Source: Turnera subulata
Lineage: Eukaryota > Streptophyta > Magnoliopsida > Malpighiales > Passifloraceae
Length of the DNA: 64,000 nucleotides
Assembly: GCA_028386065.3 (NCBI GenBank)
Contig: JAKUCV010007289.1
Span: 17,017 to 81,016 of the forward strand
Direction of reading: 5' to 3'
Under the pieces are notes generated by a model that saw only the letters and a list, made by a program, of their open reading frames with translations, was not told where the DNA came from and did no database searches. Of the stretch, positions 12,612-23,776 are shown piece by piece. Position 1 is the stretch's first letter. Each line of letters opens with the position of its first letter. A program made the position numbers and the translations under genes.

Positions 12612-12622
12612 AAGTGGGAGAT
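12612..12622 (+). other. Polypurine tract of element B
   Basis: AAGTGGGAGAT stands directly before TGTTAG of the 3' LTR, as in most copia elements. It marks the start of plus-strand DNA synthesis. Confidence 0.8.
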
Positions 12623-14153
12623 TGTTAGTGTAATATGCCCAAAAGACAATCAATGGATGATTGTACATAGTCATGTAAATTTATTAAGGTTATTCCAATA
12701 AATATGTTTATGAGAAAAACGCTTGCACATATTTATAACCCTAGAATATTTTATATTCTTAAATGTCCCTAGTCGATTATTATTATGGATGGGTTGTAAT
12801 AATAAGTTAAGGCTAGCGTATGTTGAGAATTATATGAGATATGAATTCTACATACGGGTACAAGTTAGAGAACTTGTGGACTGGACCGACCCGACATAAG
12901 AACACTACATGGAACGTTATATGATTGTCATTAGTGGTTCTTATATGTATTGTCCTTAGACCTGAGATCATCAAGGCTCCCAACATGAGAGTCACATACT
13001 TTGATATTACTCTTGGCTATTCGTAACTGAGTAGACCTTATTGTAATCATTGGGTATATGATATAATGTGTAATGGGTTTTGTATGATCAAGATGGGATT
13101 CGTCCAACCCTTATAACGGGTATATTATCAGATGGGCCTCTTGATAGAGTTGAACTGTAAATGCATGGCCATGCTCGGACTATATGATATGGTGATACCA
13201 TAAGTATCCGCTTTACACAATTAACTCGAGGATCAAGAAACTTAGATTAAACATATACGAGATTGACTTATTCCATGTCTCGTGTTTAATCTTGATAATG
13301 TGATGAAAGGGTAATGACATGTTTCCGAGGCATAATGAATCAGTACTGATCTTGTCGTTTGGGTAGCAATGATGTGTTGCTAGACACCGCTCATTGTTTA
13401 TAATTGTAAAATGAGATTTTACAATTATTGCCAAATGTTACAAGTGCCTATAGGGTCACACACTTAGGACTGTTGATTCGAGCTGGTGGTTGAACCATGG
13501 TTGGACCGTGGTTCGACATAGTGGTTGGACCATGGTTGGACCATGATTGGATCGTAGTTGGACCAGGGTCGTTTTGGTTCACTAATTGTCTGAATTATTG
13601 AACCAGAATTAGTGCTGTGATGTGTTGATATATGATAATGCATTAGTGGTAGACAAGATAATGGGAATCATAATCATGATAGTTGGTGGACCATTATGTT
13701 GGCCATTATGTTGGTCATTTGTCTAATTAAACTATGCATTGATTGAGAATGAGGAAAGGGTGAAGGATGATCAGGTTTTAGACCAGGTCATTAAACTACA
13801 CACCATATTCTTTCACACACATACACTCCTTTCTTTGAGAAAGATAAAAAACACCACAAACACAAGTTCTAGCTCCCGAAAATCTTCTGCTAGCACTGTT
13901 GTTCGGGAGTGCTCGGGTTGCTAATAGTGAGACAATTTCCAGCTAGTTATCAAAGGTTCGTGTGGATACCGTAGAGGAGCAGGATTTCTGTCCGGTTCTT
14001 GCTGATTCAACCAAACAGTTGAGTAAAAGATCTCAACCATTTCCAGGTACGATTTTTGTCATTCGGTTTACTCTGTTTTACATGGATCCTCCTTGAGTAT
14101 CGGGTCTTTCCGCTGCATTTTGATTGTCAAGTTTGCATGCCCGGATACTTACA
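12623..14153 (+). repeat. 3' LTR of element B
   Basis: It begins TGTTAGTGTAATATGCCC and ends GGATACTTACA, 1531 bp, with TGT...ACA ends. It matches 6035-7475 closely. The 5 bp after it (CTTTG) cannot be paired because the other end of the element is truncated. Confidence 0.88.
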
Positions 14154-14228
14154 CTTTGCTATGTTCCTATGATATGTACTCCCTTTCTGCTGATGCCAAA
14201 AAGGGGAGAAAACTGTTGTTGTGTTGAT

Positions 14229-14440
14229 TGATTGTATGCAGGAACAATGGTTATGGTTTCAGTGAGAATCCAAAATTGATTGATCGTATGCACGAACTAT
14301 GGTTTTGGTTTCTGTGACAAACAAAAAACCCTCAGAGAAACATGTGCATGGTTATGGTTTCTGTGAAAAACCAAAATTGTTTGTATGCAGGAACAATGGT
14401 TATGCTTTCTGTGAGAAACCAAAAACCACCAGAGAAACAT
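14229..14440. repeat. Direct subrepeats with TTGGTTT...AAACCAA hairpin words in element C
   Basis: Two copies about 150 bp apart share TGTATGCAGGAACAATGGTT followed by a GGTTTC-GTGAGAA block and AGAGAAACATGTGCA. Within and after them the word (T)GGTTTCTGTGA-AAACC recurs. The clearest inverted repeat is TTGGTTTCTGCCACAAACCAA near 14608-14628. Ten-odd bases of stem with a 7-base loop could fold in RNA. Confidence 0.7.
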
Positions 14441-14932
14441 GTGCACATGTGTTTGACTATGGAGGCACTGTTGAAAGCATTTGTTAATGCTACTATCGTG
14501 ATATGTTTGGTATCAAAACCATATATGCTTAATCTTATTAAGTCTTACGCAGGAAGTATAGAGTTGAAAATCGGGTTTTAATCAAAAGGCACACTTCAGT
14601 TTATGAATTGGTTTCTGCCACAAACCAAAATATACGATAATGAATGCTGCGCGACTTCGTATTTGTTATTATGCATTTTACCAATCTTTCGTGCATAATG
14701 TGGAAACTAAAGGGGAAGATATATGATTGGCTGATTGCCAATATAAAATTCATAAGGAATACTTCATTTGCTTTTTAATTTTTATCCTTGCTGAATTACA
14801 AAAATATTTTTAAAAGGGGGAGCAACAAAACAGGGGGAGCTTTTCAAAACATGAGTATATGTTCAGAGCCCTTGTTACATGTAAAATCAACAAACATTTG
14901 TCATCATAAAAAAGGGACAGACTGTTGACAAA

Positions 14933-15430
14933 AAATTAGGGTTAATCACCTCTTAATGATGAACTGCGATTAACCATGTTGATTATCTGGTTTTGATGAC
15001 TAACAAATTACAAATTTGTTGTTAGCTTTGACTGTGTTGATTTTCGCTTACAGGAAGAATTATGGTTTTGCTGATACCATATCTCAGACACACAACTTAT
15101 GGTTCTTATCGATACCATTTCTGCAAAGCTGTCGCTTTCAACCTTTTGAGTAAAGTGCGTGTGGTCCTGCAAGCATTTAAACCCCACTTCCAACCGTTTG
15201 AATTGATAAACAAATAAGAGGGAAGACTTTATGGAAGTGCAGAAGATGTTCCCACCCAACTCCTACTTAACTCTGGAAGATGGTCCAAACTTTCCAGATT
15301 TGGTAATACTTTGCAACCAAGAAGTTGACATAGCACAACGTCACCAAACTGATGCTTTTATGAACTGAAGTCAACTGGAGTAGAAGGAGCCGTTGCAAGA
15401 GCATAATCCCCACACCCAGATTCTATAAAG
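14933..15430 (+). repeat. Truncated LTR of element C
   Basis: It starts TGTTGACAAAAAATTAGGG and aligns with the reverse complement of the solo LTR at 39707-40843 as far as the TATA box TATAAAGAG. The R-U5 half is missing. It then runs into (AC)n and the Y1 segment. Confidence 0.75.
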
Positions 15431-15984
15431 AGGGTCATTTACACACACATATATTGTTCTTGTTTAATATTGAGTTGAAACATTAGTAGACATTACCACA
15501 ATATCCTTTGCCAAGTCATAATGTAATTGTACAAGGCATTGTCCCCCAAGACATTGTGGTATGCATTTTACGTAATAATTTCGTATGCAATCACTTTTCT
15601 AATTTGCTATTTGTGTGATTTTGAGGGATGCTCACTATGATCGATCTTCCTACTATATTTCTATTGTTTTTATGTTTGTTTAAAATCAATATTACAAATT
15701 TATTGCATAATTGTTTTTTCACTTGCAGGTTTGTAACGATGAATCTCTTGACGAAATGCCTTAGACCACAAAGCCATAAACTGAATTCCAAGTATTGTCT
15801 TTCTCATTGGAATTATGTTTACTTTGGTGACAGTAATTTTGATATTGTTGCTGTTCTTGGATGTAAATTTAATTAGGCTTAGAAGTGCTCATTCTTAAAA
15901 ACAAAAAAAAAATAGTAAGGGAAGCCATACTAGCCAACCTAGTTCAAATTATGCATCATGATGCTTCTTATCATAAGTGGACTT

Positions 15985-16790
15985 CATGCATGCTTGAGCC
16001 TACCGTAAGCGTTCACGAATTTTCGTAAGCATAACAGCCCTTGCAAGCAAGACATTGTCAAGAGATTCAACTGGAATTGGGCCAGCAGTATAACAGAGCA
16101 AACTCGGTGGATCCCTGTTATAAACAATCTTGAAATGAGAAGTGAGCAAGGCAGAATGAAAAGCGGCGTTATCACAGTACTCGCCCCAAAGTAGCAAAAA
16201 ATTGATTTGTTTGATGAATCACCTAGAAAGTACCCGCAAGTACATTTGAATGGTTCCATTCACCGCTTCCATATGACCATCAATTTAAGGATGGTAAGAG
16301 ATGGAGAACTAAAGCTTGGTATCCCGAAAACGGAAGAGCTCTTTCCAAAATAAACCAGTAAAAACGAAATCAGTATCAAAAGTAATGGTGTCAGGAACTC
16401 TGTGGATGCAAACGATTTGACCAAAGAAAACCTATGTGACACGAGTTGTTGTGTATGGGTGTGCCAAAGCTATTAAGTGGACATATTTGGAGAAACGATC
16501 AAACGCGACTAGGATCGTTGTTTTGCTCCACGACCGTGGTAAACAATCAATAAATCCATGGAAATAACTGCCCAAACATGAGATGGAAATTGAAGTAGTT
16601 GTAGCTGTCCGGCGGGGCTCAAATGTTTCGTTTTGTTGCATTGATAAATAGGGCAATTAACAACACAGTTTGGCACTGTGAATTTCATGCCCTTCAAGTA
16701 AAAATTCTTATTGATGCGTTGTTAAGTCCTCTCAACTCCCTCTTGTGCACTTTCATGATAAGAAGAAAGAGTTGCATGCAGCTAAGAAGT
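15985..16790 (-). pseudogene. Gypsy (chromovirus-like) integrase fragment, copy 1
   Basis: Minus-strand pieces carry an integrase in order. They include CNKTKHLSPAGQLQ (the CxxC-zinc tail and linker), then DCLPRSWSKTTILVAFDRFSKYVHLIALAHPY, a typical gypsy core. The C-terminal part has VYNRDPPSLLCYTAGPIPVESLDNVLLAR, like the YGREPPPLLPY block of chromovirus integrases. Frameshifts and stops separate the pieces. No reverse transcriptase is attached, so it is a fragment carried inside Y. Confidence 0.78.
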
Positions 16791-16806
16791 AGTAGGAAGT
16801 AGTTTC

Positions 16807-18503
16807 AGGGTTCGTACTTTCTTAAAAATACTTCATGGGGGTCTTTACTATTTTTTCTCCATTTTACAGGTCTATACTAATATTATTTGTCCTTTTTTGA
16901 GAGCTCGAGCAGCCCCGTACATGATGTGGACTGCCAGGCTCGGGGTGAAACTTATGCCCTTACTTTTTTGACACATCGTAGCGTTTGAGGCGCATGCCCC
17001 GCATACAATATTCACTGTACTAACTGGGCCCCACTTTCATTTTAAAAAAAACTAATTTTCAGCTTTCTAAAATATAATTTTTATTTCACATTTCATTTAA
17101 CAAAAAAACAAAAATAAAGAATAATCATTTTTTTCCAAAAATAGTTTTCTTTATTTAAAAAATCAATTTTTTTCGTTTTGAAAATTCATAAAACAAATAA
17201 TAATTAGAAAATTACATTCCAACCGATTTTTTTATGTTATAAAATCATTTTTTAAAATTTTAAAATTAATTAAACAAAATTAGAAGTGAAAAAAAAACTT
17301 CAATTGACCAAATCGACTAAACCAAATCCCAAAAATTAGTTACAGTTGCAAAGAACCTTAAATCATTAATTTCCTCAATGCAATCCCTAAATCCCCACAT
17401 TCAGTCAAACCATTACCCAAATGTCACAATTCCTAGTGCATGATAGTAGATTAGGAACCTAATTCCCCAATTTTGCATCACCGTAGAACAAACCCATCAA
17501 TGGTGAGCCTATCGCCCAAGTGAGTTAGCTCACCCTTGATTAGGTGGGCCTTTAGCTCGAGCAACCACGGCGTGTGGTTGAAGACCACTCGGTGGCGCGA
17601 TGGTGCCCAAAAGGACAGTGGCGGCATGAGGAGGAAGAGACTGGTTGCAGGGCGTACGGTGGTTGGCCAGACGTGTGGTGGCGCCTTGTGACATTTTAGT
17701 CTTTGGGTATGCCCCTCCTCTTCCGCTTTACCCTAATTGCCAATTACAACATTCAATGTATAATCTGGTGGTAGAGGGGGAGAAGACAAAGGTTAACATG
17801 TCTTGCTTGAAATTCTTTGATATGAGAATTGGAGGGCTAGTCATCGTCCTAAATGTTCTCTTGTTTGCAGAGAACCCAACTAGGGTGGAGCGGAAATTGG
17901 TGTGAAGTTTGTTTGCGGCAGGAAGAAACTACCAGGCTCGACCGGAGCGGTGATGATGGCCATGGGAAGTGGAGGATGATCTCCTCAGTTTCTAGGGGAC
18001 GAGCGATTAGTGATTTGTTAAAAAAAGAAAGAGAAATTTATGGTTATAAATTTTTATGTTTTGAAGGAAAGAGAATAGAGCACCACCAACCGAATTACAT
18101 GTAACGTTTAGATTTTCAAAAGTAATATCTTGTCACCAATTAGTAGTTCAATAGTTTCTATTTTTGGGGACGGCTAAAGTAATTCTTTTCATATTATCAT
18201 GACCGGTCGGTTGTTTTTTTGTTTAATATAGTTAATGATTTAAGAAAATTATAATTCAAAATATAGAAAATAAAAAAATAGGGTTTGGGGGAAAAAATTG
18301 CAAAGCGAACCCATATTGTTCGCTGGCTGGCAGTTGTCAAAATAATTAAGCGAGTATATTTCATCCTTGAGCGGGGCAGTCCATGTTATTCATGGGGCTG
18401 CCCGAGACTCCTAAAAGGGACAAATAATATTAGTATAGACCCGTAAAGAAGAAAAAAAATAGTTGAGTCCCCCAAAAAGTATTTTTGAAATTATACGGAC
18501 CCT
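16807..18503. mobile_element. Non-autonomous TIR DNA element (Mutator-like), copy 1
   Basis: Inverted ends of about 144 bp pair 16807-16950 with 18360-18503. Shared blocks include GTCTATACTAATATTATTTG and GGGCAGCCCC. The interior is AT-rich at both flanks with a GC-richer core (about 17500-17980). Small ORFs in the core match nothing I recognise. Long TIRs with an unrelated interior suit a MULE or Pack-MULE. No convincing 9-bp target duplication was found, so the superfamily is uncertain. The core could be captured host DNA. Confidence 0.6.
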
Positions 18504-18755
18504 AAATATGTCATTTACTCGATTGGGGGTGCCATTTTGCTGGAGAAGTCCTTCTTGGAGGGACCAGTCAGCACCCAGTTGTTGAAAATTGACTTGATCA
18601 CGCAGCTGCTATAAATTAGCTGAGATGTGCATTTTTTCTTGCCATGCATCCAACAAAAAAGCAAAATAGCACGTGACTGGTTTTTTAGTGGTTGCATTTG
18701 AATCTTTTAAGAACCTTATCAATTCTTGTTATAAAATATAATTTCAATTTTTTCG

Positions 18756-19092
18756 AGGTCCATGAAGAAGTCAGTTATAGGGGACCTTCATGTCAAGGAA
18801 TTAGTGGATTCAATAAATTTAGAAATGCAAAAAGTCCACTTCAGGATGGAAAAAAAAAAGTAAATTATCATTTTCGCGGATATGGTGAAGCTTTTGATGC
18901 CCAAGTAGGTTTTGACGAAGAATGTGGTTTGTCTGCTCAGGTTTTACATAGGATTTTTAGGAAGATATGCTTTGAGCCGTCTAGTGGATATGGATTATCA
19001 AGCAAGAATTGATCAACTGGTACTAGGGGCTTATGGACTTCCCCAATTATGAATGCGAGTTTTCTTATGGGGTGCATGTTCCACCATGGTGA
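18756..19092 (+). pseudogene. Chromomethylase (plant C5-cytosine methyltransferase) fragment, copy 1
   Basis: The translated piece has the catalytic motif IV block GPSCQGISGFNKFRN (intact enzymes have PPCQGISGFNRFRN with the catalytic Cys). After a frameshift in a run of ten A, a second frame gives ADMVKLLMPK, then KNVV where motif VI ENVV is expected. It continues [19 protein letters not shown] and GAYGLPQ followed by a stop and MRVFLWGA, matching motif VIII. An intact chromomethylase methylates CHG sites in heterochromatin. Here only one stretch of the catalytic domain is left, with stops, no chromodomain and no start. Preceding T-rich sequence may be intron. Confidence 0.8.
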
Positions 19093-19132
19093 TAATTCTT
19101 TGACTTTTATGGTATAATTTTTGTTGTTACAT

Positions 19133-20735
19133 TGTGAGAACCCGACCCAAAATCACTCGAAGGTTCTCACCTTTCCCTTTATACCTTCCTCTTAGCCAGC
19201 TCAAGTATCTTTGGAGTCGCCACTCGAATTTTATTGTTAGGGAAAATTCGGGAAAAAACCTTTCATGACTCCATTTAGGCAACCGATTAACGAACCAAAG
19301 ATGCTGGACTCGGGGGTTCGTCATGATTGGGAAGGTGTTCGGCACCCATCCATGTTGGGGTGAAACTTTCTGCAATTGAAGAAACTAAGTGTGCCTTGTG
19401 AAAAGTGTGTGTGTAGTGTGGAAATGAATCACATAGAAATAACAAAAAGAAATTAAAAGCAAAAAGGAAAAATAAAATACTTGGGTTTGAGTCTCCACCA
19501 CTATGGACCACTTACGTACCCAGGCCACCGGGTTCAAATCCCACGCAGTTCTTTTGTAAACATCACAGCAATCACATCATCAAAAGCATCAGCAAATCAT
19601 CAAGCAAATGATGAAAACAAAAGGGTTTATGTTACCACTTGTAGCACTCCTCTAGCTCATTGGTTTGGGTCGGATTGTGAACCCACTTTCTTGCCACTCC
19701 TTAGCTCAATGGTTGGTTCCCTCTTGCTCTACCCTTGCTGGATTATTGTTGATGCTTCCCACGAAATTTCACCAGAGTTTCTGCCTATAAGAAGATTTCT
19801 AGGCTTGGAGAAGTAGAGTTTCTCCAAGCAACAAAGCTTATGGGGGTGTGTGTAAATGAGAGAATGATCCCTTGAAATGTGAGTGAGAGGTCCTATTTAT
19901 AGCGTTTTGGGGTGTGCAGAGGCGTGGGCCTGCTTGATGACCAAGGTCTCAGCCAAAAATCTGGGCCAAAACCGTCTAGAATCAAATTAAGGGCAAAAAT
20001 CGGGGAAATTGGGCAATCTGGGCATCCATGACCACCATGGCCGCAGTCATGGGCTAGATGGCCGCCAGGTCCGGCGGTCATCCAGCCATGGCCGCTCGGC
20101 ACCCCCTGCGTTTCTCCGTTCTTTCCATTTTTTTTACCTGATTTCCCCTTAATTCTTCCCTGACTTGACTTCACCACCGTAATTAACCCATAATCAACCC
20201 AGAATCACCTCTTTTCTTGATTAGTACTTCCCAACCATCTCGTAATTGATTTATTACACATTAAGTCCCCATTTTATGCATAAATCATACCAAAAACACA
20301 TTTACCATTAAAGGGTGGTTTAACTCTGATTTTCCACGAAAATCATAGCTCAAATTAGTCTGCAAGTAATGATTTATGGGCTACTTAACTCTGGAAAATC
20401 CAAATTTTATTAAATTAGGCCTCAATTTCATTCTTAACCCAAAAATAATTCATCTCATTATAATCAGGTTAAAATTAACAAGAATGCCCAAATAAATAAA
20501 ATAGGATAATATTTCAATGAACTGGACTTTAGTATATTTTTATCCTAATATTAAATCATCTCATTAATCCTAAGGCTCAAACATATAAACCCCAATTCAT
20601 AAAATATGCGTTCCACTAAAATAAATTCCAATTGTGGCTTAGCCAAAGACCAAATCATCTCATTAATCTCATGGTTTGAGCATACCTGAAATCTAAATTA
20701 GAGAAGTATTCATGGGTCAAATTTGGGTGTTCACA
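19133..20735 (-). repeat. 3' LTR of element F
   Basis: On the plus strand it runs TGTGAGAACCCGACC to GGGTGTTCACA, with TGTGA/TCACA ends, 1603 bp. It contains the Tat-type block GGAGTCGCCAC...GGGAAGGTGTTCGGCACCC. A GC-rich cluster of ATGGCCGCC/GGCGGTCAT words lies at 20026-20105, upstream of the TATA box on the minus strand. Beyond the inner end the minus strand reads ACGAGGGGCATA, a likely polypurine tract. Confidence 0.85.
19893..19902 (-). promoter_or_regulatory. TATA box of the F LTR (3' copy)
   Basis: The minus strand reads GCTATAAATAGGACC. The 5' LTR has the same box at about 36573-36582. Its position inside the LTR, with the GC-rich word cluster 120 bp upstream, suits a U3 promoter. 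Confidence 0.7.
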
Positions 20736-21046
20736 TATGCCCCTCGTTGATGAGTCAATAGAAGCTAAGGGCGAAACAACGCAAGAAAAAAGGAACAACC
20801 AAATTTGAATGAATTGATGTGAGTGGTGTGTCGATGGTTGGAGCACCCAGTGCTCCACTTCATGAATCATCTCATCCTGAAGGCTGGGGATTGTCGGGAA
20901 TCATCTCAACCCGGAGTTATGGGAATCATATCATCTTAAGGTTTATGATAGAATCATCTCATCTATCGGGCCGTTAGCAAATAATCATCTTATCTCTACT
21001 ATCTAGGGATTTTATCATCCTCCTTGGGGAATTCAGTGCTTTTCAA

Positions 21047-21850
21047 GGTTTGCGAGAGCCATGTCCTAGCTCTGGGATATCTGTCCCAAGGTTTGCGGGA
21101 CCCACGTCCCGGCTTTAGATCTGTATCTCAAAATTTACGGGAGCCACGTCCCGATTTTCGGTATGTATCTCAAGGTTTGCAGGAGCCACGTCTCACAGGG
21201 TTTGCGGGAGCCACGTTCTGGCGTTGGTTTATATATCTGGGTTTGCGGGTGCTCGGTCTCGGCTTTGGTTTGTGTCTCAAGGTTTGCAGGTGCTCGATCC
21301 CGGCTTCAGGCTGTTTCTTTCTCACTGGTTTGCGGGAGCTAGGTCCTGGCTTTTGGATATGTGTCTTTCGGGATTTGCGGGATCTAGGCCCTGGCTTCTG
21401 GGTATATGTCTCTCGGGGTTTGCGCGAGCTAGGTCCCAGCTTCTGGATGTCTCAACTCTGGTTTTACTTCATATCTGGTTTCTCATCTCACATTTTGTGG
21501 GTGCTAGGTCCCGACATTTGGCTTGCACATCTATTGGTTTTTTCGGGGTTCTCTCATCTCAAGGTTTGCGAGGACTGATCCTCAGCTTTGAGTTCACTCG
21601 TCTCATGGGTTTGTGTTTTGCTCATTTCATGGTTGATTCATCTCTAGATTTATTCATCTTTGGGTTTTTTAGGTTCCCCCATGTTTGATCTACCGCTTCT
21701 CTCGGTTTGCGGGTGCTAGGTCCCGGCCTCTCGTTTGCTAATCTCTAGTTTCCCTCATATTTGAATTCCCTCATGGTTTTCTCTCACCTCACGGTTTGCG
21801 GGTGCTGGGTCCTGGCTTTGGGTTCGCTCCTCTCCGGGTTACAAGGATCA
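21047..21850 (+). repeat. Degenerate 42-bp minisatellite in element F
   Basis: The unit GGTTTGCGGGAGCCACGTCCCGGCTT...GTATCTCAA recurs. The first starts are 21047, 21090, 21132, 21174, 21199, 21240, 21281, 21327, 21371 and 21417, giving steps of mostly 41-46 bp. Because 42 is a multiple of three, it opens a 14-residue repeat frame (LRDPRPGFRSVSQ-like). That frame is probably a by-product. It lies near the 3' end of the internal region of F, where Tat elements often carry tandem repeats. Confidence 0.8.
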
Positions 21851-22039
21851 TGTCCTCGGGTTTTCTTCATGGATGACTCTTTTTTGGGGTATCTTACGTC
21901 TGGGTCTCTCAGGTTCTCTCGTTATCTTACAGATTCAGGCGGGTTTGGATCACATACCCCTAGGAACATTAACTGGGTTTGTTAGGTGTGTCTGTGGCTC
22001 GTGCCTCTCGTGTCCCTAGGTTCCCTAGTGGGTGTGAAG

Positions 22040-22330
22040 GAGGTGAGGTGTATCGTGCCCCTTACCTACATGCGGGCACATCATGCCCCTGGTTTGAAAT
22101 TCTCAAAATGGGGCATGATGCCCCCAGCATTGCCTAATCATAGTTTTGGAGGTGTGGTTTTTGAAAAAGGGGGCTTAGTGTGCCCCTGGTTCACAATTAT
22201 CCCAAGTGTCCCAATCCCTAGTAAAAAAAAATCAAGTAAATGGGCTCGCTAGGCCCCTAGAAAGTTTATTACCTAGGGTGGGGTACCATGCCCCTGGACT
22301 TTAATTAAGGTGGGGTATGATGCCCCTAAT
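22040..22330. repeat. Dispersed GGGGCATGATGCCCC inverted repeats in element F
   Basis: A perfect 15-bp inverted repeat lies at 22110-22124. Near copies lie at 22280-22294 (GGGGTACCATGCCCC) and 22312-22326 (GGGGTATGATGCCCC). Weaker versions lie near 22050, 22072 and 22172. The bases between them are not repeated. Confidence 0.75.
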
Positions 22331-22500
22331 CCCAGTCGACAGGAAATTAATGCTTAATACACAGGTAATCACTCGACTCCAAGCAACAATTCTTATTATT
22401 CGGGACTAAAAAATATGCATACAGGGGTTTTGTCTCAGAGGAAAAGCCATTCTGGGGCGCGGGGCCTTTGAAAAATCGTAGAGGGGCTAAAAAGACGTGT

Positions 22501-22610
22501 GGCGGTCATGCGGGGAAGCAAGCCAGGGCTGGGCAGCCATGTGGGGATGACCGCCACAGTTGGGCGGTCTTCCCGCCATGACCGCCGGCTCTAGGCTGGT
22601 TTTAAATCCC
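22501..22610 (+). promoter_or_regulatory. GC-rich word cluster and possible promoter of an antisense ORF in F
   Basis: GGCGGTCATG, ATGACCGCC, GGCGGTCTTCCCGCCATG and ACCGCCGG follow within 90 bp. The same words fill the U3 of the F LTRs (20026-20105 and 36714-36810). GGTTTTAAATCCCC at about 22598-22611, followed by a CT-rich leader, could be a core promoter reading away from the element's own sense. This is inferred from layout only. Confidence 0.4.
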
Positions 22611-23184
22611 CATTCTTCCCTCTCTCTCTCTCCTCATTTCATCCAAATCATCCCAAAACCCCCAAAACCTCATAAATTTCTCATCCCCCATTACCCCTCA
22701 AATATTGTAAAACCTTTCCCAAACTCTCCTACTCCTCATCCATAGCATCAACATCATCTAATCTCCCAAAATCACCCGAAGAATACACGAAGAAATATCG
22801 CCCAAAATCCAATCCGGAGGAAAACACAAGCCTGTTGTTGAAATCCCCTGGTAGGCACATCTCTTCTCAACTCCTCAATGTTCAAGTAAGTGATCCAAAC
22901 ACAAAAAACGCAATGAAATCCCATTTTAATTGAAATTTGAGTTTATGCCCTTATGTCCCTTAAATTCGAATTTGTGCGGTCCATGTTGTGTTTGATTGTT
23001 TAGAAATGCTCCACAAATGTCTATAATGCTCCCCCACATGCTTTTTTTAAGCATTGAACACAAGAACTCAAAATTTGAAGTATTGCCAATTTGGGGCTTT
23101 AGGGTTCTTGGCATGTTGACGACTTGACTAGCTTTGGTGACTACTCCTCTTTCATAAGCACATACTTGATGCCACCTCTGACTG

Positions 23185-23776
23185 TTCCGTAGGCAGGAGG
23201 ATTAGTAACTAGTGCACACCCATCTCAGCAGAGTTCAGCTCACAAGAAGAAGAAGAGCACTAGGGAAACATCTTTTGCGTCGGGTCCTATCCTCCCAACT
23301 TGTGAGGCTGACTTTGAGTCTTTTCATGATTCTTATAGGCGTTGGTGAGTGCCTTTTTTCGAAGACCCTCCTCCTGATTTCCCACCTTTCCCTACTGACA
23401 TTACCTCGGTACTACCTTAAACCATCTCATTAACTGGTCCTTTCCCTTTTTATGTGTTTTGATTAACTCTCTTCTGACAACAGATTTCGGCTGCTGTGGC
23501 ATCTAGACTCTGGACACTGATCGGGCGGGTGAAGACGACTATGACAGCCCAGGCTATTTGAATACGTGAGTTGACTTCCTGTATGAGTGAGGGTGGCTGT
23601 ACCCGTCCTGTGCCTTTACCTCGAGATCCTCGTCCTCATGGACCCTTTGTTCCACCAGCTTCCCCTCAACCGAGCCCTCATCCCACTGATCACGCATCTG
23701 GTGATTCTGACGATACCATCCAGGAGCACACTCGACCAGTTCACCAGACTCGTGGCAAGAAGAGATGGCCTTGATT
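23185..23776 (+). pseudogene. Putative antisense accessory ORF of element F, exon-like pieces
   Basis: Plus-strand frames, opposite to F, give SQQSSAHKKKKSTRETSF and DFESFHDSYRRW before a GT-rich break. Further on comes a Pro-rich tail with RPVPLPRDPRPHGPFVPPA, then DHASGDSDDTIQEHTRPVH and a final KKRWP. Codon texture and pauses at GTGAGT/CAG suggest exons. Some Tat elements carry an antisense gene at the 3' side, which would fit. Function is not recognised, and stops between pieces make a working gene unlikely or spliced. Confidence 0.35.

Larger units (their letters stand above)
6035..14153 (+). mobile_element. Copia element B, near full length, degenerate
   Basis: The order is truncated 5' LTR (6035-7475), primer binding site, leader with palindrome array, gag (8878), pol with protease, integrase, reverse transcriptase and RNase H, polypurine tract (12612-12622) and 3' LTR (12623-14153). 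The first 75 bp or so of the 5' LTR are missing where it meets element A. At least seven in-frame stops make it non-coding today. The gag text resembles Angela/Tork-type copia elements; the lineage is a judgement by eye. Confidence 0.88.
14154..15436 (+). mobile_element. 3' fragment of LTR element C
   Basis: No coding frame is recognised. The stretch holds GATGCCAAAAAGGGGAGAA and two AGGGGGAGC-type purine runs typical of the 3' internal part of SIRE-type copia elements. A purine-rich AAAAAAGGGACAGAC lies before an LTR start TGTTGAC at 14933. The LTR is cut at about 15430, where the Y1 segment begins. Confidence 0.65.
15437..19132 (+). repeat. Segment Y1, first of three related copies
   Basis: The order is an AT-rich non-coding part, a minus-strand gypsy integrase fragment, a TIR DNA element and a chromomethylase fragment. 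It aligns collinearly with 37618-42455 (Y2), apart from the solo LTR in the latter, and in part with 42456-43493 (Y3). The 450 bp at 15437-15880 show no gene I can support. Confidence 0.8.

Noticed and set aside
16798..18512. A 9-bp target-site duplication for the TIR element
   Set aside because: Flanking bases AAGTAGTTTC and AAATATGTC do not match; the superfamily is left open.
21024..21688. Frames of 184 and 154 codons as genes
   Set aside because: They come from the 42-bp minisatellite; overlapping frames are open for the same reason.
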